Part shown: one piece after another, positions 1 through 5,428 of the stretch
How the letters are laid out: each line of letters begins with the position of its first letter
Numbering within the stretch: the stretch's first letter is position 1
Source: Acidobacteriota bacterium
Lineage (GTDB): Bacteria > Acidobacteriota > Terriglobia > Terriglobales > Acidobacteriaceae
Direction of reading: 5' to 3'
Length of the DNA: 8,207 bases
NCBI GenBank assembly: GCA_021810735.1
Contig: JAJZIF010000149.1
Location: 1 to 8,207 of the forward strand
Program-made: the position numbers and the translations under genes
Notes under the pieces: model-generated
Database searches by the model: none
What the model was told of the DNA's origin: nothing
Seen by the model: the letters and a program-made list of their open reading frames with translations, nothing else

Positions 1-535
1 GCCTGCGAATGAGCCAGAAGCGAGTGTAACTCTCTTCTCGATCTTCAATCCCTTCCTGCAGAATGTTGCCGCCGTAGTGCCTGGCCGCCTGCCTGCTGGC
101 AATCGCTGCCACGTCATTTTGTTTCGACTGCATGATGTGGCGAACGCTGCCCGCCGTATCGTAAAAACCGATCGCCTCGAATTGCGGATGCGCGGCAAAA
201 AATCGTTTGCACTGTGCCAGCGCCACGGGATGAGACAACACCTGCCGCACAGATTCGACGGTCACACCGGGTGCGGCAATCAGGTTGTGGCGGATTCGCA
301 TCTCTAGTTCCCGCTCGACCACAAACTCGTGCTCGAAGAAAAGATCGTAGAAATCCATCACCGAACCCGCCAGGCTGTTCTCGACAGGAATGACCGCGGC
401 ATCAACGCGACCGCTACCCAGCGCTTCCAGTACCGCCCCAGCCGCGGCACATGGAACCACAATAACGCCCGGTACCAGCGTGAGCGCAGCTTCATGACTG
501 AAAGAGCCCAGCTCTCCCTGGATTGCAACTTCCAT
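1..535 (-). CDS. pheA: Prephenate dehydratase, C-terminus cut off by window start
   Basis: Converts prephenate to phenylpyruvate in phenylalanine synthesis, in the cytoplasm. Reading the minus strand from ATG at 535 gives 178 residues before the window edge. They show the full dehydratase motif series: GELGSFSHEA (7-16), PVENSLAGSV (50-59), SHPVALAQC (101-109), DTAGSV (126-131), AAIASRQAARHYGG (143-156) and EESYTRFWLI (167-176). T171 of the TRF motif matches the catalytic threonine of the family. The dehydratase domain begins at residue 1, so this is a monofunctional enzyme without the N-terminal chorismate mutase of the enterobacterial P-protein. The ACT domain that normally gives phenylalanine feedback control would lie beyond the window. 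An in-frame ATG lies 18 nt upstream (553), but GGAGGAA at 541-547 is well placed for the ATG at 535, so I chose that start. It diverges from the small-protein genes at 647 onward. Confidence 0.93.
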   Translation of the reverse strand, partial: MEVAIQGELGSFSHEAALTLVPGVIVVPCAAAGAVLEALGSGRVDAAVIPVENSLAGSVMDFYDLFFEHEFVVERELEMRIRHNLIAAPGVTVESVRQVLSHPVALAQCKRFFAAHPQFEAIGFYDTAGSVRHIMQSKQNDVAAIASRQAARHYGGNILQEGIEDREESYTRFWLIRR

Positions 536-540
536 GCAAC

Positions 541-547
541 TTCCTCC
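541..547 (-). promoter_or_regulatory. Ribosome binding site of pheA that decides its start
   Basis: GGAGGAA on the minus strand ends 5 nt before the ATG at 535. It lies inside the longer reading frame that would begin at 553, which argues that the longer start is not used. Confidence 0.7.
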
Positions 548-632
548 AAACATGCAAACAAGAAATTAATTCAATGCCGGCGGCAACCTTCCTCCGCCTT
601 ACGCGCAACTTATCACAGGTACTTGGCTTCGT

Positions 633-638
633 AAGGAG
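633..638 (+). promoter_or_regulatory. Ribosome binding site of the Lmo0937-type gene
   Basis: AAGGAG lies 8 nt before the ATG at 647. It is the main evidence, beside hydrophobicity, that this 50-codon frame is a real gene. Confidence 0.7.
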
Positions 639-646
639 ACAAACGA

Positions 647-799
647 ATGTTGTGGACCGTCTTTGTAATTCTTCTGATCTTGTGGCTGCTCGGATTCATC
701 GGCTTCCACGTACTCGGCGCGTATATCCATATTCTTCTTGTGATTGCATTGGTCGTTCTTATCTTCGCAGTCATCGGCGGAAGACGCACCATAGTTTAA
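647..799 (+). CDS. Lmo0937-type (DUF5670-like) small membrane protein
   Basis: A 50-residue, almost wholly hydrophobic protein starting MLWTVFVILLILWLLGF and ending in a basic tail, GGRRTIV. Two membrane segments are apparent, about residues 3-20 and 26-43, separated by a short HVLGAY turn. Length, the MLWT start, two-helix layout and the IGGRR-type end fit the Lmo0937 family of small membrane proteins, whose biochemical role is unknown. The ATG is preceded by AAGGAG at 633-638 with 8 nt spacing, and the frame closes at TAA 797-799. The next gene on the same strand is a CsbD-family protein 123 nt downstream. Both families are linked to general stress regulons in Gram-positive bacteria, so a stress or envelope role is reasonable as inference. 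The call is made at family level from memory of the consensus; the existence of the gene is well supported by its RBS and composition. Confidence 0.8.
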   Translation: MLWTVFVILLILWLLGFIGFHVLGAYIHILLVIALVVLIFAVIGGRRTIV

Positions 800-813
800 T
801 TCACTCATCGCAT

Positions 814-852
814 AAGTGGAGCATCTTGCGGAAATGGCAAGGATCTCCACTT
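814..852 (+). other. Interrupted hairpin between the two small stress genes
   Basis: AAGTGGAG (814-821) is perfectly complementary to CTCCACTT (845-852). Inside, CTTGC (825-829) pairs with GCAAG (837-841) across a 7-nt loop, leaving a small 3x3 internal loop between the two stems. It starts 15 nt after the stop codon of the Lmo0937-type gene and ends 70 nt before the CsbD start. There is no T tract after it, so it is not a canonical intrinsic terminator. It could be a processing or stability element, or a partial attenuator separating expression of the two genes. The pairing is seen directly; the role is inference. Confidence 0.5.
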
Positions 853-905
853 CAACCATTTCGTCGATCGGTTCCATCAGCTCGGGAACGGATGCGCGAA
901 ATCCC

Positions 906-912
906 AAAGGAG
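906..912 (+). promoter_or_regulatory. Ribosome binding site of the CsbD-family gene
   Basis: AAAGGAG, 10 nt before the ATG at 923, supports this start. Confidence 0.7.
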
Positions 913-922
913 AAGTCCCCCT

Positions 923-1228
923 ATGAATAAGGATCAAGTTGAAGGAAAAACCGATCAGGTCGCCGGCAAGATCAAGCAGAAGGTCGGCGAAGCGGTAGGC
1001 AATGACAATCTGGCCAATCGCGGCGTGGCTGACCAGGTAAAGGGCGCGGCCAAGGAAACCTGGGGCAACGTGAAAGATGCAGCCAACCAGAACGCCAAGC
1101 AAAGTGCCGACGCGACGCGCGAGAACATCTCGCACAATGTGGAAAATACCAAAAACCGGGTCAACGAAAAGATCGATGCCATCAAGGAACAGCATCGTAT
1201 GAATGAAGCCAAGAATCGCACCGCCTAG
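923..1228 (+). CDS. CsbD-family stress protein with long C-terminal extension
   Basis: Small, very hydrophilic, probably cytoplasmic protein of 101 residues. Residues 2-20 (NKDQVEGKTDQVAGKIKQK) and the later segment VADQVKGAAKETWGNVKDAA (about 36-55) carry the CsbD signature of repeated D-Q-V-x-G-K/A motifs. Family members are usually 60-70 residues. Here about 40 further residues rich in N, A, K, E and R follow (roughly 58-101), low in hydrophobics and likely helical or disordered, somewhat LEA-like. CsbD was named as a sigma-B-controlled general stress protein of Bacillus; its molecular role is not established. AAAGGAG at 906-912 lies 10 nt before the ATG. It follows the Lmo0937-type gene on the same strand, with a hairpin between them. 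The TAG stop is at 1226-1228, followed by a repeat array and a strong terminator. Confidence 0.9.
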   Translation: MNKDQVEGKTDQVAGKIKQKVGEAVGNDNLANRGVADQVKGAAKETWGNVKDAANQNAKQSADATRENISHNVENTKNRVNEKIDAIKEQHRMNEAKNRTA

Positions 1229-1251
1229 TGTCATCTAAATTCGTTAAAGAA

Positions 1252-1372
1252 ATGATTCTCGGCCTTGTATCTGGGCACAGCTCAGTCGTAATGATTTTTG
1301 GCCTTGTATCAGGGCACGACTTCAGTCGTAACGATTTCGGCCTTGTATCAGGGCACGACTTCAGTCGTGCCG
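1252..1372. repeat. Tandem array of three ~39-40-nt palindromic repeats
   Basis: Three consecutive copies share the core GGCCTTGTATCAGGGCACGA followed by CTTCAGTCGT. Copies begin at about 1252, 1291 and 1331, and their GGCC words lie exactly 39 nt apart (1261, 1300, 1339). Palindrome quality rises along the array. Copy 1 (GGGCACAGCTCAGTCGTA) has lost one base and can no longer fold. Copy 2 keeps a 5-bp ACGAC/GTCGT stem. Copy 3 has a perfect 8-bp stem, GGCACGAC TTCA GTCGTGCC (1352-1371). The motif resembles REP-like intergenic palindromes that I recall from acidobacterial genomes. No RAYT-type transposase is in the window. The array would be transcribed as part of the csbD 3' region before the terminator. 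Confidence 0.85.
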
Positions 1373-1407
1373 TAAATGTCGCAAAACAGATGGGCTTTAG
1401 CCCCTGA
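1348..1407. repeat. REP-like unit with three-way-junction geometry
   Basis: The last array copy continues into a second palindrome, GGGCT TT AGCCC (1392-1403). The flanks TCAG (1348-1351) and CTGA (1404-1407) are complementary and abut the two inner hairpins. The unit can therefore fold as an outer 4-bp stem, an 8-bp hairpin at 1352-1371, a 20-nt linker, and a short hairpin at 1392-1403. This paired-hairpin layout is typical of bacterial REP/BIME-like elements. Pairing is seen in the sequence; mobility and function are not shown. Confidence 0.6.
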
Positions 1408-1531
1408 GTGCTGCTGTTCGAATCACTTCCATGAATCGAATTGTTGAATGAACTTCAGACTCAGGACACTAGCGATTTGGCCTGCGAAGAATTGAGAGTG
1501 GACTCAGGATTCCGGTCCATGTGCTGCCAGG

Positions 1532-1567
1532 AAATGCCCTCAGAGAGAAATTCTCTGAGGGCATTTT
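1532..1567. terminator. Strong shared terminator between csbD and ubiA
   Basis: AAATGCCCTCAGAGA (1532-1546) is exactly complementary to TCTCTGAGGGCATTT (1552-1566): 15 bp around a 5-nt loop. Read on the plus strand it ends in TTTT (1564-1567), and on the minus strand in ATTT. It lies 25 nt beyond the ubiA stop codon and about 300 nt beyond the CsbD stop. It can serve both converging transcription units, with the U-tract somewhat better for the plus strand. Confidence 0.85.
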
Positions 1568-1591
1568 CGCCGGAAACGATGCCGTTCGAGC

Positions 1592-2452
1592 TCAGTACGC
1601 GCGATGCATCAGATCCACCGCAACCGCCAGAAAAAAAACAAAGGAAATGATTCCGTTCATGGTAAAAAAGGCCGCATTCATCCGGCTCAGGTCGCTCGGA
1701 GACACCAGCCGGTGCTCATAGATCAACATCGCAGCCACGGCGATCACGCCTACCCAGGTGATCCAGCCCAGATGGAACAAGGCAATCAATCCCACCAACA
1801 GCGCCAGCATCGTCAGGTGCATGATCCGCGCAATCCAAAAAGCGGCATTCAACCCAAACGCCTGGGGAATGCTGTGCAACCCCGCCTGGATGTCATGCTC
1901 GTAGTCCTGACATGCATAGAGAACGTCGAACCCGCCCACCCAGAACAACACTGCGCCAGTCAATACCACGATGCGCGGATCGAGCGAGCCACGCACCGCA
2001 ATCCACGCTGCCGAAGGTGCGATGCCAAGCGCCAGCCCCAGCACCAGGTGCGACCAGTGCGTGAACCGTTTTGCGTAAGAGTAGAAAAAAATCACCAGTA
2101 ACGCCACGGGAGCAAGCTCCAGCGTCAGGCGATTCAGCCGGCTGGCCCCGAAGATGAAAATCGCTGCCGACACAATTGTGAAGCCAATCGTGAATTGACG
2201 GCTCAGCAACCCGGCCGGAATCGCGCGCGAGGCCGTGCGAGGATTCACGCGGTCGATCTCCGCATCTGCCCATCGATTGAAGGCCATGGCCGCTGAACGC
2301 GCCGCGATCATGCAGACGACGATCCAGAAGAGTACCCGCCAGGCAGGGATTCCCCGCGCAGCCAGCATGGCACCCGTCAGCGCGAAGGGCAGCGCAAAGA
2401 CGGAATGCTCCCACTTGATCATTTCCAGCGTCGTGCGCAGGTTGCCGCTCAT
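1592..2452 (-). CDS. ubiA: UbiA-family aromatic prenyltransferase (4-hydroxybenzoate polyprenyltransferase-like)
   Basis: Integral membrane enzyme that attaches a polyprenyl chain to an aromatic acid in quinone synthesis. The 286 residues from ATG 2452 match the usual length (about 290). Both diphosphate/Mg-binding Asp motifs are present: N59-R-W-A-D63-A-E-I-D67 and D176-V-L-Y-A-C-Q-D183-Y-E-H-D187. The conserved YSYAKRFT stretch (124-131) is followed by HLVLGLALGIAP, and about eight or nine hydrophobic helices are visible. The frame stays open to an ATG at 2560, but that adds 36 Arg-rich residues unlike the family. GGGAGAAG lies upstream of 2452, so I chose the shorter form. In bacteria that make menaquinone by the futalosine route, a UbiA homologue (MqnP) does the equivalent step; substrate cannot be decided here. 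No ubiX or ubiD partner is in the window. It diverges from the efflux gene and ends before a strong terminator. Confidence 0.92.
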   Translation of the reverse strand: MSGNLRTTLEMIKWEHSVFALPFALTGAMLAARGIPAWRVLFWIVVCMIAARSAAMAFNRWADAEIDRVNPRTASRAIPAGLLSRQFTIGFTIVSAAIFIFGASRLNRLTLELAPVALLVIFFYSYAKRFTHWSHLVLGLALGIAPSAAWIAVRGSLDPRIVVLTGAVLFWVGGFDVLYACQDYEHDIQAGLHSIPQAFGLNAAFWIARIMHLTMLALLVGLIALFHLGWITWVGVIAVAAMLIYEHRLVSPSDLSRMNAAFFTMNGIISFVFFLAVAVDLMHRAY

Positions 2453-2638
2453 CGAACGTATCTTCTCCCGATCTGTCTGTTCTTTTCCTCTCCGCCACCG
2501 ACGACCAGCACGATTCCCGTTCCGAGCGGAGTCCTGTACTCCAGTGTAGGGCCTGCACACCCGCTCGCCTGCGTTTGATCCGTAAGTGGAGCAATTCTCT
2601 CCCGCTACGTTTGCCAGTCACATCCCTCGTCGCAATCC

Positions 2639-2710
2639 CTCAGTACAATTCATAAGATGGATGCAGTACAGAGCAAGCCGCAAGATTCATCGATCCTCTC
2701 AGTACGATTC
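2639..2710. repeat. Repeated CAGTAC-centred words, possible operator sites
   Basis: CTCAGTACAATTC (2639-2651) and CTCAGTACGATTC (2698-2710) match at 12 of 13 positions, 59 nt apart. A third CAGTAC sits between them at 2664-2669. They lie 120-190 nt upstream of the efflux gene start. Repeats in such a position can be regulator sites, but no regulator gene is visible nearby and the words are not clear inverted repeats. Confidence 0.35.
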
Positions 2711-2816
2711 TTGCCTCAAATCGATTCTGAACTGCATCTAATCGCAATCCGGTAGAGGACGAAGACCCAGTTCGTACTACTCCTGTCGAAGATCAAAAAC
2801 GCAGCACGAAGATCGC

Positions 2817-2822
2817 AAGGAA
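2817..2822 (+). promoter_or_regulatory. Ribosome binding site supporting the TTG start
   Basis: AAGGAA lies 9 nt before the TTG at 2832. With no in-frame ATG available upstream, this site decides the start. Confidence 0.6.
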
Positions 2823-2831
2823 ACCGCGAAT

Positions 2832-4388
2832 TTGACCGTCAATAAAGAACCGCAGATCAATCCGTGGCTGATCGCGCTCTCGGTAGTTTTGCCGACGTTC
2901 ATGGAGGTGCTCGATACCTCCATCGCCTCGGTCGCGCTGCCGTATATCGCCGGAAGCCTGTCGGCCAGCACCAATGAAGCGACTTGGGTGCTCACCAGTT
3001 ATCTGGTTGCGAATGCCATCGTGCTTCCGGTCAGCGGGTGGTGTGCGCAGCGCTTCGGACGGAAGCGTTTCCTGATGACCTGCATCGTCATCTTCACCGT
3101 CAGCTCTTTCGCCTGTGGCGCCTCTACCAGCCTCGCCATGATCCTGCTGGCGCGGGCCGTTCAGGGTGCCGGAGGAGGAGCGCTCCAGCCCATATCTCAA
3201 GCCATCATGCTGGAAAGCTTTCCCGAGGAGAAGCGCGGCCAGGCCATGGCGGTCTATGGCCTCGGTGTCGTCGTCGCTCCCATTCTGGGCCCAACTCTCG
3301 GCGGATATTTGACCGACGCCTATTCCTGGCGCTGGACGTTCTATATCAATATCCCGGTCGGAATTCTGGCGCTGATTATGATTTCTCGCTTCGTCCGTGA
3401 CCCGGACTACATCCGCGATGCGAAGCCCGGCCCTCTGGATGGAATAGGCCTTGGCCTGCTGGCCACCTGGCTCGGATGCCTGCAAGTCATTCTCGACAAG
3501 GGTCAGGAGGACGACTGGTTTGGCGCTATGTGGATCCGCTGGGCGACGGCGATTCTGATCATCGCGTTCGTCGCATTTATCTGGCGCATGCTGGTGAAGG
3601 AAAGGCCGCTGGTGAATCTGCGCGTCTTTCTCCATCGAAATTTCGCTCTCGGCTGCATCCTCATCGCGCTGTTTGGCGGATGTATCTACGGCCTGATTAC
3701 TCTGCTCCCGCTTTTCTATCAGGAGGTCATGCTCTATCCAGCGTTCAACGCTGGGATCGCTGTGAGTCCGCGTGGACTGGGGGCCGTCGTTGCCATGCCG
3801 ATCATTGGGATTCTCACGGCCAAAATAGACAATCGCTGGCTGATCGGCGGAGGATTTTTACTCTTCGGCATTTGCGGAATATGGTTCGGCGAAGTCAACC
3901 TGGCCATTTCGCCCTGGTCGTTTATCTGGGCCATCATTTTGAGCGGCTTTGGCTCCGGGATGGTTTTTGTTCCACTTTCCACCACCACCGTTGCCGGCCT
4001 GACCAATCGGGAGATGGGTAACGCAACCGGCCTGTATAACCTGCTGCGCAATGTGGGCGGCAGCATCGGCATTTCGATTACAGATACGCTGCTGGCCCGT
4101 CATTCCCAACTGCATCAGGCGAGCCTGATCCAAAACCTGACCCCGAGCGGCCGCGTATATCAGCAGCAACTCAGCGAGGGAATGACCCACCTGGGGCCGA
4201 AGATCGGCACGGCCATGGCGGGGGCGGGTGCTCTGGGCCGCATTTATAGCTCTCTCAACGTGCAGGCGTTACTGCTGTCGTATGTGGACGATTTCCGCTA
4301 CCTGGCCCTGGCCTCCTTTGGCTGTCTGCCCGTGGTCTTCCTGCTCCGCAAGGCGAAAGGCCGCAGAGGTGTGATCCACGCGGAATAG
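2832..4388 (+). CDS. DHA2-family (EmrB/QacA-type) multidrug efflux permease
   Basis: Inner-membrane major facilitator expected to export drugs or other toxic compounds by proton antiport. The 518 residues and roughly 14 hydrophobic helices fit the DHA2 family. Motifs in order: VLDTSIASVALP (26-37, with the D28 of motif D1), GWCAQRFGRKRF (69-80, motif A), RAVQGAGGGALQP (108-120, motif B), and GLGVVVAPILGPTLGGYL (143-160, motif C, the antiporter signature). WRWTFYINIPVG (166-177) follows. The start is TTG: AAGGAA at 2817-2822 lies 9 nt upstream, and no in-frame ATG or GTG occurs between the preceding stop (2739-2741) and the TTG. EmrB proteins usually work with an HlyD/EmrA adaptor and an outer-membrane channel; neither is adjacent here, so it may act alone or with partners encoded elsewhere. 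Substrate unknown. It diverges from ubiA and converges with the BON gene. Confidence 0.92.
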   Translation: MTVNKEPQINPWLIALSVVLPTFMEVLDTSIASVALPYIAGSLSASTNEATWVLTSYLVANAIVLPVSGWCAQRFGRKRFLMTCIVIFTVSSFACGASTSLAMILLARAVQGAGGGALQPISQAIMLESFPEEKRGQAMAVYGLGVVVAPILGPTLGGYLTDAYSWRWTFYINIPVGILALIMISRFVRDPDYIRDAKPGPLDGIGLGLLATWLGCLQVILDKGQEDDWFGAMWIRWATAILIIAFVAFIWRMLVKERPLVNLRVFLHRNFALGCILIALFGGCIYGLITLLPLFYQEVMLYPAFNAGIAVSPRGLGAVVAMPIIGILTAKIDNRWLIGGGFLLFGICGIWFGEVNLAISPWSFIWAIILSGFGSGMVFVPLSTTTVAGLTNREMGNATGLYNLLRNVGGSIGISITDTLLARHSQLHQASLIQNLTPSGRVYQQQLSEGMTHLGPKIGTAMAGAGALGRIYSSLNVQALLLSYVDDFRYLALASFGCLPVVFLLRKAKGRRGVIHAE

Positions 4389-4408
4389 CGCCTTGCATGC
4401 CAGTAGAG

Positions 4409-5215
4409 TCACTTGTTCCCCTTTTCCGGCTTCTCATTGGCAACGATCAAATCGTTGGTGACATGAAAAACATTCGGCACCTGCATGGCGCGCATGTAGG
4501 CGAGTTGTTTGTCCATATCGTTGTCCACCATGCCGTATAAAGTCACATCCCCGTTTTGCACGGAAATTCGAATCGGACGGGACGGAACGATGGCGTACTG
4601 TTGCAAAGGGGGATATCCGTAAATCGCGCGAAATGTCGCGATCCGAATTCCATCGTCCATGGGCGATAGCGGATCGACACGAATCTGGTCGATGACGTCT
4701 TTGACGCCCGGCATATATTCCGTCAGCGCAACAGCGGACTGTTGGGCAATCGGCCCCACAGCGTGACCCACCAAGGTCACCACGCCGTTCTGCACATGGA
4801 CCCCAATCGCATCGAAGACTTGGCCATAGCCGACCCGATCGACTTCGATTCTCTCCATCAACTTTCTCTGCAGAACATTATCGGGAAGGGTCGGGCCGCC
4901 GACGGCAATGTTGTCCCGCACATCCTTAACGCCAGGCGTTTTCTTCGCTTTCTTGATCGCCTGCGCTTTATACCCATAGAGCGGGACCTGCCCGGAAAGT
5001 GTTACGGTACCTCCGTTGGCGAGCACGGTCACGTCTTGAAAATTCTTGCCTTTCAGTTCGCTCTTCACTCTGGCCGCCAGTCGCGCACCTGAGTTGCCCA
5101 TATCCGCAGCCAGCACATAGGCGGAAGGGCCAACGAAAACCGGCGCTCCCACCGCCACCATACCCGCACAACACACCGCGATCAACAGCCTGGATATCAC
5201 TGTCTTATTCTGCAT
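4409..5215 (-). CDS. Exported protein with three BON domains
   Basis: A 268-residue protein with an N-terminal signal or anchor: basic MQNKTVISR, then a hydrophobic stretch (10-36) ending in an AYVLAA-D type cleavage site near residue 37. It is therefore probably periplasmic or outer-membrane associated. Three BON modules follow, at about 43-106, 113-181 and 187-260. Each has the alternating pattern ending in a G-x-V-T-L-x-G strand (GGTVTLSGQV at 68-77, NGVVTLVGHA at 143-152, NGDVTLYGMV at 221-230) and a V-x-x-V-x-x-x-I/L-x-V close. BON domains are thought to bind phospholipid membranes, as in OsmY and DolP; two or three copies are common in exported members. AGGAGG at 5225-5230, 9 nt before ATG 5215, fixes the start; the longer frame to 5275 adds a charged non-signal segment. 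It follows TamB on the same strand and may be co-expressed with it. The exact role is unknown. Confidence 0.9.
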   Translation of the reverse strand: MQNKTVISRLLIAVCCAGMVAVGAPVFVGPSAYVLAADMGNSGARLAARVKSELKGKNFQDVTVLANGGTVTLSGQVPLYGYKAQAIKKAKKTPGVKDVRDNIAVGGPTLPDNVLQRKLMERIEVDRVGYGQVFDAIGVHVQNGVVTLVGHAVGPIAQQSAVALTEYMPGVKDVIDQIRVDPLSPMDDGIRIATFRAIYGYPPLQQYAIVPSRPIRISVQNGDVTLYGMVDNDMDKQLAYMRAMQVPNVFHVTNDLIVANEKPEKGNK

Positions 5216-5224
5216 CTGTCTTCT

Positions 5225-5230
5225 CCTCCT
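5225..5230 (-). promoter_or_regulatory. Ribosome binding site of the BON gene that decides its start
   Basis: A perfect AGGAGG on the minus strand lies 9 nt before the ATG at 5215. It sits inside the longer frame that begins at 5275, so that longer start is disfavoured. Starting at 5215 also puts the signal peptide at the very N-terminus. Confidence 0.8.
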
Positions 5231-5285
5231 AGCTTCTCTTGTCGGCCATTCCACGGGCATTTCCACTCCACTCATGCCTCGATGT

Positions 5286-5313
5286 CGAATAGTCTACGCC
5301 CAGAGAACAGCAA
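5286..5313 (-). promoter_or_regulatory. Weak candidate promoter for the BON gene
   Basis: On the minus strand TTGCTG (5308-5313) is followed after 16 nt by TATTCG (5286-5291), about 70 nt upstream of the BON start. The match to the housekeeping consensus is good at -35 but poor at -10. The 213-nt gap after TamB makes a separate promoter plausible. This is a consensus guess only. Confidence 0.2.
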
Positions 5314-5428
5314 GACCCGCCGAATTCCTTCGGCACTCCTCGCTTGTCCCATATAGACGCAGGAAACGGGAAATGGGCCGCTTCGTCTGTCGGCTGGGCT
5401 TGGCATGGTCCCGGCAAACGGTAAATTT

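Larger units (their letters stand above)
1229..1591. other. Gene-free interval holding a repeat array and a terminator
   Basis: No credible coding sequence lies between the CsbD stop and the ubiA stop; the two genes converge here. The interval holds, in order, the tandem palindromic array at 1252-1408, about 120 nt without recognised structure (1409-1531), and the shared terminator at 1532-1567. Short open frames starting at 1441 and 1521 have no ribosome binding site and no recognisable protein; the first runs through the terminator stem. Confidence 0.8.
2453..2831. promoter_or_regulatory. Divergent intergenic region between ubiA and the efflux gene
   Basis: These 379 nt should hold the promoters of both genes. 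I see no convincing paired -35/-10 set; TACAAT at 2644-2649 is a good -10 look-alike without a matching -35. The notable content is a near-repeat, CTCAGTAC(A/G)ATTC, at 2639-2651 and 2698-2710, with a third CAGTAC at 2664-2669. A 32-codon frame (2657-2755) lacks a ribosome binding site and resembles no protein I know. The stretch 2453-2560 is open in the ubiA frame but probably untranslated. Confidence 0.5.

Noticed and set aside
813..823. Identical 11-mer TAAGTGGAGCA at 813-823 and 2583-2593
   Set aside because: In an 8.2-kb window several identical 11-mer pairs are expected by chance (about 3.4e7 position pairs against 4.2e6 possible words), so this alone is not evidence of a shared site.
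599..1234. 211-codon open frame on the minus strand
   Set aside because: It is antisense to both the Lmo0937-type gene and csbD, which have good ribosome sites and recognisable families; the translated product matches nothing known to me.
1441..1721. Short plus-strand open frames (1441-1650 and 1521-1721)
   Set aside because: They run through the terminator and into the antisense strand of ubiA, with no ribosome binding site and no recognisable product.
2453..2560. Longer ubiA start at 2560
   Set aside because: It adds 36 Arg-rich residues not typical of UbiA proteins; the start at 2452 gives the normal length and has an upstream GGGAGAAG.
1893..2621. 242-codon minus-strand frame overlapping ubiA
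   Set aside because: It overlaps ubiA in another frame on the same strand, and the product is Arg/Ser/Gly-rich without membrane segments or motifs.
2657..2755. 32-codon frame upstream of the efflux gene as a leader peptide
   Set aside because: No ribosome binding site, no obvious attenuator hairpin after it, and no regulatory codon run such as is seen in known leader peptides.
2793..3635. 280-codon open frame on the minus strand
   Set aside because: It is antisense to the efflux permease; the composition (many R, D, Q, H) is typical of a complementary-strand shadow of a membrane-protein gene.
5319..5334. GCCGAA TTCC TTCGGC hairpin between tamB and the BON gene
   Set aside because: A perfect 6-bp stem, but it is short, has no T tract in either direction and lies about 95 nt from the TamB stop; not enough to call a terminator or regulator.
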